From positions 205,518-269,517 of the forward strand of contig CAJNOL010000093.1 of the NCBI GenBank assembly GCA_905250125.1: DNA of 64,000 nt, written 5' to 3'. The notes below the pieces were generated by a model. That model was not told the origin of the DNA. It made no database searches and was given only the letters and a program-made list of their open reading frames with translations. The stretch comes from Rotaria sordida. Lineage: Eukaryota; Rotifera; Eurotatoria; Philodinida; Philodinidae. Shown piece by piece: positions 10,754 to 22,617 of this stretch; position 1 is the stretch's first letter; each line of letters opens with the position of its first letter. Made by a program: the position numbers and the translations under genes.

Positions 10754-13510
10754 ATGAATAATAAAGTAGGATCATTGAAAGTTAATGAAAATTTGTACAA
10801 ATGTTCAGTAATTTGGCTTGATGCTTCAGCCAACAGTTCACAAGAGAATATTAACGCTCAAAAACAACTTCGAACATCAACTAATAATTTATTAATATTT
10901 GAAGATGATAAACAATGTCTTCAACACATTCATTCTATGTCAAAAAACGATCGTATTATATTAATTGTTAGCGGAAGATTAGGTCGAATTATTGTTCCAA
11001 AAATTGCTCAACTTCAACAAATTATTTCAATCTATGTTTATTGCCAAGACAAAAAAGCTAATGAACAATGGGCAAAACAATTCTCTAAAGTTAGTATAGT
11101 CTTTTAGTTTTCGAGATTTAACTTCAAATAACTTGTATATATGTATTTTGTGAAACAAGATCGAAAAGAAGTATTGAAGTACATAGCAGGCCTCGAAATC
11201 GGACTACTTTTTTATGTCCCGATCCGAAAGAAACTTCGTTTACAAAGATTTTTTTCTCAGTAGACAGCTATTCCACATTTTTCGGCTTTTATAAAAAATG
11301 ATGATCAAGGGGGGTAGCGTGGAGAAGCTTCCCTCTATCTCTCCTCAGGTGTGAGCCAAATCTCAGGAAACTTTATATCAAAAAAGGATAAAACCGTCGG
11401 GCCGAGTGGCCCATTTCGTGGTCTGATACATAAGATAGAAATTTACACGCGAGCTGGGTATAAGACAGGACGGTCCTGTTGTCCTGTGTTGTCGCTCGTC
11501 AGGATGGAGTAAGGCAACAGGACAGAGAAGTTGTCTTGTACCCAACTCTGATTTGCAACTCCCTCGGTTTCTCATAGACCATCACAGATTGTGGAAGTTG
11601 CTGGCCAAAAATCGTCACAGATGTTTTTGATGTACAATCATAGACAGTACATTGATAACAGCTCGTTGCAACGTATTAACTACTTCCTTATTGTATTTCT
11701 GGAGGATTAAGTAAAAGGAGAGTGAAGAAATGTGTTCCAAGCTAGACAAAATAAACGACCTCACTATGATGAGTAACAGTAGTTACGTCGTGTTTCACAT
11801 TTTAATCCTACCAGAATTACACTAACAGCTTTTGTTTAGGTAAAAGATGTCATTGTTCGATTGGATGATTTATTTGATCAAATTCAATCTGATCGAAAAC
11901 AAATAAAGCATCATAAAATTGATGAAGAAATACCGATATGTGCATTTAATTCGAATATTTTAATTGAAGAACATTCTTCAACTGAATTAAATGGTCAATT
12001 CATACATTTTCAACTATTAATTGATTGTCTTATTCGGATGAAACCATCATTGAATGAAAAACAAGAATTTATTAGTGATTTAAAAGAAAAATTTGAAAAA
12101 AATTCTGATAATTTTAAAATTGTGGAAGAATTCGAACGTAAGTATTCATCTGATCAATCCATAACATGGTATACGAGAGAAACATTTCTTTATAAAATGT
12201 TGAACAAAGCACTTCGAGTTCAAGACATTAAATTATTATATTTATTTCGATTTTTTATTCGTGATCTTGCACAACAACTAGAAAAAAATAAATGTTCATC
12301 AATTGTTCGTGTTTATCGTGGTCAAAAAATGTCAAAAAAAGAAATCGAAATGTTTCAAAATTCTGTTGGTCAATTTATTTCCATGAATTCATTTCTTTCG
12401 ACAAGTCTTAAATCAGAAATAGCTGAAAATTTTATTTCTAATAATTCTTCTGATGATAATAAAAATGTTCTCTTCAAAATTGATGCAGATTCTCGATTGA
12501 AAAATATTAAAGCTTTCAGTAATATAACCACATTTAATGATTACGAAGAAGAAGAAATACTTTTCATGATTGGTTCAATTTTTCAAGTTATTGAAATAAA
12601 ACGTGATAATAATAGAATTTGGAATATTCGTTTAAGATTATGTTCTAATAATGATGAGAAATTACAATCACTTTTTGAATATATGAGAAAAAAACTCGGT
12701 AATGGAGAAACAAATTTATATATTTTTGCAGGTGTCTTACACGATATGGGTAAATTAGATTATGCTGAAAAATATTATCGTTATTATTTAAAACAATTAC
12801 CTGATAAACATCCACATATTTCCGCATGTTATCATGCTTTAGGAATCGTTACAAGTGAGAAAAAAGATTTTAAATCGAGTCTGACATGGTACAACAAATT
12901 GCTCGAGATTATTAATCGAATATTGGAAAACGATGATGCAAATATTGCTAACATTTACAATAGTAGTGCTATTGTTTATCAAGAGATAGGTGATCATAAT
13001 CAAGCAATTGAATCGTACAAGAAAGCATTGATTATTTGGAAGAAAACATATGGTGAAGAACATCCAGATGTAGCTATGTGTCTTAGTAATTTGGGTAATG
13101 TCTATCAGGATCAAAAAAAATATTCGAAAGCATTAGAATGTCATCAAAAAGCATTGACTATTCATCAGAATCATCTTCCTGTTCATCATCCTCATATTGG
13201 TACATCACACAATAATATTGGTAATAGTTATGTTTGTCTCGATCAATATGATTTGGCATTAAAACATTATACTTCATCACTGAAAATTTATGAAAAATCT
13301 CTTCCTCCTTCTCATCTTCATTTTGCCATGACATATGAAAATATAGGTCTTATTTATGAACATCTAGATGATTTTGAAAAAGCATTATTCAATTTTAAAA
13401 AAGCATCGAAAATCTTTTCTGATTCGTTGCCTGCTACAAATCCTAATGTGATTCGAATTGAACAAAATGTTGATCGTATATCATCGAAATTAACAAGTAC
13501 TTATTTTTGA
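10754..13510 (+). CDS. NAD-dependent arginine ADP-ribosyltransferase fused to kinesin-light-chain-type TPR repeats
   Basis: Two exons, 10754-11089 and 11840-13510 (intron 750 bp, donor AAA|GTTAGT, acceptor TTTAG|GTA, phase 0), giving 668 residues. The first about 120 residues form an alpha/beta module (VIWLDAS, DRIILIVSGRLG, IYVYCQDK) seen at the N-terminus of bdelloid proteins of this type. The ART domain follows and carries the R-S-E triad of arginine-specific enzymes: YRGQ with Arg about residue 272, FLSTS at about 299, and YEEEEILF at about 347-353 supplying ExE. From about residue 405 to 645 there are five TPR-like repeats of about 42 residues (NLGNVYQDQKKYSKALECHQKAL-type units). Predicted role is mono-ADP-ribosylation of protein arginines, with TPRs selecting partners. 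All catalytic motifs look intact. An AATAAA lies at 13528. Confidence 0.9.
11454..11550. repeat. GC-richer hairpin inside the ART-TPR intron
   Basis: The arms GCTGGGTATAAGACAGGAC...TCCTGTTG (about 11454-11490) and CAACAGGA...GTTGTCTTGTACCCA (about 11514-11546) are imperfect reverse complements. The surrounding segment, 11365-11580, is clearly more GC-rich than its flanks. Just upstream, GGGCCGAGTGG (about 11398-11408) resembles a type-II tRNA A box, but no B box was found. A short insertion such as a SINE or MITE is possible. Confidence 0.5.
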
Positions 13511-14654
13511 AATTTTATTAAGTGATCAATAAAATTGATTGAATTTTAATTTAAATAGAATAAAATTTACAACCAAAGAAAATAAAACTAATTTACTGTT
13601 CTCAATTTGTCAATTGTTCAGCAAGAAGTGAGAATGTGAGTTAGTGTTCTGCAGGAACATGACTTTTCGAAACCGAAACGGCATTTTTTTTTAAATATCC
13701 TAGACCGTTTCGAGCTCGGATAGCTGTACCTGGTATCCAATTAAAGCTCAATGACATCCGGCAGATTCCTCTATAGTCATAGTACGATGTTCAAACTTTT
13801 ATTGTATATGAAAAAGTATACTAATTATTTAGTTTCTGCCATAAACAGCGACAAAAGAAAGATCATCTCAAATTTCACAAAAAAAGCAGGTAATTCAGGA
13901 TTCACTTGATGTCTTTTTTGCTTCTAAAATCTGAGCAGTTTCACTAAATATACATTTGCTTGTTTTTGTGATGACGTTGGAATAAAATGCAGTATTGATG
14001 CCAAATATCATGATTGTGGATACATGCATAAATGCTTTTCTCTATCATGAGAATACATGTTCACCCTTTTAATAATTCATTTTTCTCTTCATGCATTCAA
14101 TTACTTCATCATATAGTTCATCATTATTTGTCGATGAATTTTCATTAAAAATGAATCCTTTTAGTAAAACAATATCGCTTTACACTGTTTATGACCTGTT
14201 CTCTCAAGTAAAATAAATTGTTCACTCATGATCGAATCAGTTTTCGATCCTATGCTTTTATATAAATTAGCAGTTAATCTAGACATGTGTACGATACGCT
14301 TTTTTTAAATAATAGAACAAAGTAAAAATATGGTTAGAAATTAATTGCAAGTCGAATGCGTTAAAATTGTCATCACATTCATCAAACACCGAGCAACAAT
14401 GAAATAAATCATGATAGATACTGCTACCTCATTACTCTTAGACCTATGTGATCGCATTTTAGCACATTGAAATCTAAATTACAATATTGAACAGAATCTA
14501 CAATTGTTGCATAATTCAATTGGATATATCTGAAATAAAATCCATCAATATTATTTATCATAAACATATATCTATTTGGCAATGTTTTGTAAAGACTAAA
14601 AAGAATATTGTATTATATTAGGTTACATCATTATAGTGATGTAAAAGTAAGTCT
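13511..14654. other. Convergent intergenic spacer
   Basis: Lies between two converging gene ends. It is AT-rich and includes the ART-TPR poly(A) signal; no further gene or repeat was recognised. Confidence 0.5.
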
Positions 14655-17600
14655 TTACATGATAGAACATGCTCGACTCTGTGGAACACTAGGTGCACTT
14701 CGAATACGTGCTGGTCGTTTTTTATGTTCGACATGTCCTAATGCTGTTGTTGGTCGTTTCATATCGAGTAAATGTTTTCGAGGTTTTTCTGTTTGAACTT
14801 CGGGTACAGCTATTTTCAATCGAGCAAGTACTTGTTCGAATTGTTTCAATGACCATATATCTTGACCATCTGGAATATTTTCATTTTGATGACGAAAATC
14901 AATATATGGTTTTTCAGTAAAAACAAGTGCCATGGGACCTGCTGGTGGCCATGTAGTTGTATCTTCAAGTAACAATGGAACAATTGGTTTAGTAAGTGCA
15001 TCAGCCAATGACATTTCTCGTCGACAATTGATTGATTTTATATATTTTGGAGTGACACAAGCAAGTACACATTTAGCATTGCGTATTCCAGTATCGATCT
15101 TTTCAAATAGAGAATCCCCACCACCCATTTGAAATATATCAAGCCAACAACGATAGCCCAATTGTGTCAATCGTTTGTATAGAGCAACAATATCAGTTTG
15201 ACGATCCCATTGATATGAAATCATTACTTGTGGATGAGTAACAACAAGTGGAGTATCATCTTTTAATTCAACTTGTTTATTCTTATTGTCATTGGATGTT
15301 GGTTGAAGAAAGATCAAATTATCAACACGTGGTACAAACCAATTACTATATCGTTCACTGATCATATCCGGATCGGGTGCTATATGATAACGAATTTGAC
15401 CAAGAAGTTCAGTAAATTTATCTGCAGGCCAATAATTGTCCGAATTTGATTTACGATCATAAAATCGAATGTACAAATATTCACTCATGATTGGACCAAG
15501 AGCACCTTCAGGTGGCCATGTTTGTTTTTCCATTTGTAAAGGAATTATTGGTTTACCTGTATTAACACATAAATGAACCTCACGTAAACAATTATCCGAT
15601 TGATTATACGCTGAATTCATACAACAGATAACAACTTTTGCTCCACGAATACCAGCATCAATTTTAGCAAATAATTTATCACCACCACCCATCTGTCCAA
15701 TATCCATCCAACATGCATAACCAGCTTCTTCAAGATGAGTTTTGAGTGTTAGAACAGCTTTTTGACTTTCCCATTGATATGAAAGAAAGATAGGTGGAAG
15801 ACGTTTGATTTCAATAGGCATATCATCAGGAATGAGTTGACCGGCTGCTGAAATTGCATCTCGAATAATTTTTGTAACATCTTGTCGACCGATTTCATCT
15901 AACATCTTAACAAGTCCATAAGTTGCTTCATCAGTTTTATGTGTCATAAACCATTCGTTCAATAAACTCATCGATGGATCAGCTTGAAGAGCCCAATGTC
16001 GTAATTCACTTGTCGAATAACCAAAACGTTTTCCAAGTAAACGCCAATCGTTATTTGCTCGATGATTCAATAATTTTGTTACCTGACTACCCCATTCAGC
16101 TGGTACATAGCTCAATGTTTTTGCATCGATTCGTTCAATTTCTCGTGCTTGTATTTGTACTTGTTCGGTGACATCATTCAAACGTGTATCAACAGAATCG
16201 ACATGTGCACCAAGATTGGTCACCTATATATGTAGAGAGAGAGAGAAACAGATACTATTTTATATTCTTTATTTATTTAAAAAATGTTGACGAAACAAGC
16301 GCAATTCCTCTCGAACTGTTTGTAATTCAAGAAATATTCTGTCAAGGGACAATTCAATGCGATCGATCCATGCAATAGCAGCATCATTAGTTCTAGGATT
16401 ATTTTGACTGCTCGTTGTTAGATCGGTTAATGCTGAAGAAGTCTGTTGTTGCTCATATTGACATTGCAGCATCTATAAGAATGGAAAACGATCCTATATA
16501 CATTCGAGAGTATTCGGATTTCGTCGTTTTCTTTTTGTATATTCTAACATAAATAGAAAACTTACTTTCAATTCTTGTCGTTTAACAACATTTGTTATAT
16601 GATGTACATCTTTCTCAGTTTTGACAACACGTTTTTCCATTTGTACAATTTCTTCACGTGTTCGATTTATTGCAGCTTGATTTTCTTCACTCATTTTATT
16701 TCCATCAATAAAATCGATTAATGTACGACATTCAGGAAATGAATTGAATGCTTCTAAATCTTTTCGTTTAGTTTCAAGTGCTTGCTTATTTATCACACCG
16801 ATTAATTGACATGCATGAAAAATTTGTTTTCGAATATCATTTGTAATTCCCGAACCACGTTTTAAAAGATCAATAAGAAATGTTAGAGACTCATTGGCTC
16901 GTTGTTCACCATCAACAATAGTCGATGCAACAAAATATTGTTGAAGACAAGTAAAAGCTGATATATTCTGTAGTTCAACAATAAAACGTAAAAGTGTAGT
17001 ATAATGTTTATGAAATAGATGAGGTTGTGCATTTGCCACAACGCCGAGTCCTTGAAAAATAAGATAAAGTTCTTGTGAAGTACCTTTATGATCATTGAGT
17101 GAACCGAATATATTATTGACATGATCCTCTGTAATCAATTCAGGATGTTCTTTAGCAATGACGTAAAAGAGATTTCCTAGTGATGATACATGTCCTATAT
17201 CACCAGAAAACATGCTATTGATTAATTCATCTAGTCGAGCATGGTACGGATCTGGACGTTTAGGATAAAATGTCTAGAAAAAAAAACGAAATAAAAAGGA
17301 ATGTTTGTAAATGAAAAATATTTAAAATAGTTTCATTCGTTGAATACCAGTAAATAATAGAAAAAATTTGATGCTGTAAAGCGTCTTTTTCTTTTGATAA
17401 TGAAATCTTTTGTGTAAATTAGAAATGCAACTAAAAAGTTTGTATGCATTAAGATCACAATGAAAATGCAATATTTTTGTTCATTTTTGATTTTAAAAGG
17501 TATGAAACAATCAAATATTTTCATAAAAAATCAATTAGTTTCATCAAGAACTATATTAATGAAAATAATATTGAAGTCAAACTTTGAAGGAAAATCTAAG

Positions 17601-20462
17601 AGAGAACAACTCAATAGTCCATCGTATGTAACTATTGGACCTGTTTTTAATAATATTCCTTCAATATCTCTGAATCATTGTCGACTGAAATAAGCTATTG
17701 AATTGTTTTACACGTATACTATTCAAAGCGGAAAATGAAATATTTAAAAAATAACGGAAGATGCCAGGTCATTCAATAGGTTTGCAGCTATATTAACATT
17801 ATATATGAATTGATATTTTTTGTTCACATACAAAATTTCTTCGTTCAACCGTTGCTCCTCTTACTTTTTGTTTAAGTTCTCGTCAAAAATAAATGTTTAC
17901 ATGTATTTTCTTCGAGAAGACAAAAATAACCTAAAATATCTACTTACTGGCAATAGACTAATCATATTAATTTGTTTTCGATCAAGTAAATCGTTTAGAA
18001 AATCTTCAACATAATCAGCAGCTGCATCAGGTATTTTCATACCGACAATAAACCAAAATGCATTCCACCAATCAAAAAATGTTTTTTCATCATTATCACA
18101 TGCCAATGAATGTATTTCTTTTATACATGATTCATAAAGACGAACATCAGCTTCATCCTTTAGACATTGTGCAATTTTAAACCAGAGATTCATTGCTATT
18201 ATATGTTCGAGTGACATTTGTCCATTTTCATTTTGATATGGACGTTTAAGTGCAGTTAGAATCAATGAAGCCAATTGACGATGAATTTCTTGTGGAAAAT
18301 TTTTAAGAATTTCAATATACTTTCCTAATTGTGTTGCCAAACTCTAAATGTAAATAATTTTCGGTTAAATAACGTTTTATAGAATCGTTCTTACAATGAA
18401 GAATGATGCCATCATTGGACTTGTTGTTTCTTTACTATCATCATCCTCATTATCGATAACTCTTTGTTCGAGTACTTTAATAAATTGAGAACAAATTTCC
18501 ATAGTAACTTGTTTTTGATCGATAAGTTCTGCCATCGGTCGTCCCATTCTATAAACATGTGTATCCCATGACTTTTTACTACTATTTTCGGTCGGTGCTG
18601 CTGACCAACGAAGTATAGCTTTTAAAGCTTCATCATGTGTTGATCGAAAAATGATGTTATTAACTTTAGCTCTATCGACAGCTAATCGAAGAATATTTTC
18701 AAGTGTATCAAGATCGCTAAAATAATTTGTTTCATTTAATTTATCATAGGCAGCACATAATCGAACGAAATCTTTGAATTTTGGTGCTAATTCTTTCCAT
18801 GGATAAAAGTCAGCTTTTTCAAGTAAACGCCAAGCACATTGAGGTGCTTCCAGTACACATAAATCAAGTATGATAAGAACAAAATCAAAAAAGAGTGGTG
18901 CAAATTTTTTGTTACATTTGACCCTACCCAATTTATAAACTAAAGATGATATAACTCGTTTACATAATTCATTTCGACTATTGATATTTACTATTGGACA
19001 TGTACGTATAAACATACGAATTAAAGAATCCATGATATCCATTGCCGAATCGATATGAACAATGATTACACTATCGATAAAATTGTAAGCTTTCTCGATC
19101 TGATCAAATAATAGAAGTTTTTCAATCACAGTCGAAAATTCCGATGAATTCATTTTGAATAGATGAGCATTTTTCTTATAGGATTTAACAAGCAAATCAA
19201 GAAAGTCACTGGAAATCGGTTGTTTGACACATTCTACTAGATCAGCTTGTGCATCACTTGCATTTGAATACTCATCAAATAATGTTGGTAATGTTCGTGT
19301 CAATGTTGATACAACACCTGACCATACTTGTGATTGATGAGACATACGAGCAGCATACCTTTAGATACAAAAAAAAATGAATTTATATTAACATGTTATG
19401 TGGGAATGTCTCAATATTTTCCACACTTTTGTAAAGAATAGAATTCTTAGTCAACATATAATTCGCAATCGACCTATTATTCAATATTTTCAAGAAGAAT
19501 AATTCGATTTAACAACGGATGTGAATGTAGATAAGGTATTCTATTCGTAGCTTTTCTCTTCATGCCGATTACAGAATATTATGCGCATTGATCTTATCAA
19601 ATATCAACATTAAGTTTGAAGAAAAATTGAGAATAATCACCTTTTGATATGAAAATCGTTTGTCGGATCTAAAATCATGGTCAGATCATCTTACATGGAT
19701 TCTCGATGTGCTTGAAATCATATTTTTTCCTACTAATTTCGACGAGCATCTATCTACATATGTATTTTACACTTCTCAAGTTTTATCTTTTGTTTTTTTT
19801 TTTTTTGATTTTGCTTATATAAATGTATTGAAATTAATTTGACGTTCTCATTATTAAATTTCTTATTCCTACTTGAAAAATTGTTGATAGGCAGGTCGCA
19901 TCGTCAGCATTGTTTCTTCACGACTTAATACATTTGTATCCATTGACAATGATGAGAACATTTGTCTAGATAAAAATTCTTTCCATTTTTCTTGTGTCTG
20001 TTTATCTGTTTCTCCATTTAAAAATGAATGTTTTTGAAAACTTTGAAAAATTGATTCAATCAAATCGATCGATTTTGTCGATGATAAACGTTCACCAAGT
20101 TTAAATTTATAATAGAAAGTTTTAATACAGGCTAGATGCCATTTATGAAATATATTATTTGTATCGAGAATACGCCGCAAAATACGTACAAGATCAGTCA
20201 ATGATGGTAGTGGATCATCGACTAATAATTTTACAGTGTGTTCGATAAACACAATTTTAACATCGATCGGTTCGCTATCATTTGTTGATTCTGCAAGTGC
20301 ATAATCGACAAGAACATCTAAAACTTTGACCTTGAAATTTATAATATCACTATGTTTCTCTTCATATTCATTGAACATTTTTCGCACTTGATCATATATA
20401 TTCGGCCATTGATCTTTGAACAGTTGATTATCATGAGTCAATTGTCGAATAAACTCATCCAT
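14655..20462 (-). CDS. Helical-repeat / coiled-coil / DEATH / TIR / TIR adaptor-like protein
   Basis: Five exons, 19873-20462, 18395-19358, 17948-18343, 16566-17273 and 14655-16223, join in consistent phase to give 1408 residues. Residues 1 to about 830 are all-helical, ARM/HEAT-like, without a clear catalytic motif. A coiled coil follows (about 850-925). Residues about 926-1006 read as a DEATH domain: DWRLLGKRFGYSTSEL, LLNEWF, ATYGLVKMLDEIGRQDV. Two TIR domains occupy about 1030-1145 and 1217-1335, each with box 1 (FLSYQW / MISYQW), CW.DI.QMGGGD, and a SDNCLREV or SINCRREM segment. DEATH plus TIR recalls MyD88 and ARM plus TIR recalls SARM1, but this combination with two TIRs is neither. Inferred to be a cytosolic innate-immune or cell-death scaffold. 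By eye, the glutamate used by SARM1 for NAD cleavage is not conserved. The gene could in principle be two genes, split near 16250. Confidence 0.85.
16269..16472 (-). other. Candidate alternative terminal exon of the DEATH-TIR-TIR gene
   Basis: The block lies in the intron between the 16566-17273 exon and the final exon. It has a good acceptor (TTCTTATAG before 16472) and an open frame in the right phase for 67 codons. Those codons are coiled-coil-like (IELSLDRIFLELQTVREEL). It then runs into a TAA overlapped by AATAAATAAA. I see no donor in a phase that joins it to the last exon, whereas the upstream exon joins the last exon directly in phase. It is therefore best read as an alternative 3' end giving a protein of about 953 residues without DEATH or TIR domains. 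Confidence 0.5.
17274..17947 (-). other. 674-bp intron of the DEATH-TIR-TIR gene
   Basis: AT-rich and bounded by GTAAGT (donor at 17947) and TTTCTAG (acceptor ending at 17274). It contains only short unremarkable open frames. The 514-bp intron at 19359-19872 is likewise without recognised features. Confidence 0.55.
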
Positions 20463-22617
20463 TCTTTACAATTCCACGTATATGTTTATTTGAATAACGA
20501 CTAAATAGTTTTCGTTATCGATAAGAATGAGTAAATATCAAGAAAAACAATCCTGTTGATAAAAAGAATAACAGATCTTACCGACTGGCAGAAAAAAAGA
20601 AGTAGAAGAACTATGTTGAGAAAAGAAAAAACGACATTCTCTAATGACAATAAATAGACGAAAAGAAAAAAAAGGGAGAGAAAGAAAAACGGTAGAGTTC
20701 TTATTTCACCAGGTAAAGAAAAGAAAAATCAAAAAATAGAACGTCATTTGCCAGTTTGATAGTTGAACACGATTTAAACGCGTAAAGCATAACTTCATAG
20801 TTTAGGAGTTTGAAATCATCATTTTAAAAATCTTATTGCTGTTATCTTGTAGAGCATACTCTAAGGTATATGAAAAAAGATTTTGTTCTATTAATAAATA
20901 CTTCAAATACTGCAGTAACAAAGATGTCACTAGTAGAGAAAGAAAATTTTTCTATGTATATTGAAACAGCCTGATATATCCAAGGTTACGATGTTCTATG
21001 TGTCGTGCTTCTTTGTAGGGAGTTTAAATAAAATTGTCATATATATGACATCATCGTGCAACAAAAAATGAGTATTGTTTTCTTTCTTCAACTATTAGCT
21101 TCGGCTGTTTTTTCTGCAAAAACTAAATCCTTAAAGCTGACTCTTTATCATCTATCTAATACACATACGTTTATTTGAACAATAAAAAAAGGATTTTCAA
21201 ATAGTGATTTATTAATTAAAACTAACTATAAGCTATAACTATGGAATTTTCTTATTGATTACTAATAGTTTGGTTGCTTGTTTTTTGCATTTGCTGGCAC
21301 TGGCTTCCAGAAACATTTTATTTGAAAATCTAATACATCACAGAAAATATCAAAGCGAACTGTACATTTTGATATTAAAAATTATTTCATATGTATGACT
21401 TTGGTTTGTAAGTAAATAAAACTTGAGTAAAATGTTTTTTGATCCTACGAAATAGTTGTCAATGTGCTCTTATCTATAATTACTTGGTGAATCAGATTTG
21501 TGAATATTTACGACCATCATAAGTTATCAAGACAATACAGCAAGTTCTCTTTACACTATACTGTTGAAATTTTGTATTGACAGATGAGTTAATAACTTTT
21601 AGATCGTATTGCAATATTTATTTCTTACTGGAAGAGATTTTAATTCTTTCAAATTTGCATGTCTAGAAGAAGATGTAAGACGTGGCAGATACGGATTGAG
21701 AATGAGACATGAGGCAAAATTTTCACAACGTATGGATATGATATGGAGAATAATTGATGAATTTCCTTGATTACTGATGATAGGTACTAGATACTCCTAA
21801 TCTCTATACTATAATTTATTCCCATTGAAACAACATTGATAAAATGTGAGATTAAGGAAGATTAAAATGGTACGTAATTATATCTAAAATGATATTTCAA
21901 TCATAGTAAAAACGATCGGTCAATGAATATCTGCGAAAATACTGATCAAATTATTATGAATAGTAGAAGCAGTCTATAGGAAAATGTTCAATATTCGATA
22001 GAAAAAAACAAGAACTTCTCTTATTTCAATAGTTTTCTAAATTATTCAGCTCGAAAATTATTAATCAGCTAAACCTAGAAAAGCATGTAAATGCGTTACT
22101 CTATGATGTTGGTCCTGACTGCATCGAAGTGCGTCCAATTAGTAACATATATTCGGAAACTGTTGTTTTCTCGGTTAATTTGAATTCTTTCTAATAAGTA
22201 ATTCGAATTCGGATAGAAAATGCTCTCTGCAATTGTTTATTGTTGGAGCTGAAAGTCGTAAGTGCTACCGCCAATAATCCGAACAAACATGTGAGAGGGA
22301 TGATCTTACATAGAAAAGAAACGGCTAGACGCATACATTTATTCTTCTGAGTTTGTTTTTAGTCTCAAAGAATTTTACTTAACTAGACAAATCATATTTA
22401 TGAAATGAGTAAATGATTGAAAATATTCTTGTGTGAGTTGATCGTTATGCACAGTAGCTTTGTGAAAACAAAAGCACCACAATATCAAGATCTCTACATT
22501 TTCCATCCTGTTTAAAAGTGAAATTGATAAACTTTCCTTAAATCAAAATTAAAATCAATATAACAGAATCAACTGAGAATGAAACAAACGGTTAATCGTA
22601 TTTATATAGTCTAGCAT
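20463..22617. other. Intergenic, no supported gene
   Basis: Contains the 5' flank of the DEATH-TIR-TIR gene, with purine-rich runs at 20580-20690, and the 3' flank of the minus-strand DUF3533 gene. I see no open frame, RNA gene or clear repeat. Confidence 0.45.

Noticed and set aside
16269..16472. Reading this block as a normal internal exon of the DEATH-TIR-TIR gene
   Set aside because: The only GT sites near its end give phases that do not match the next exon, and the block runs into a stop with a poly(A) signal.
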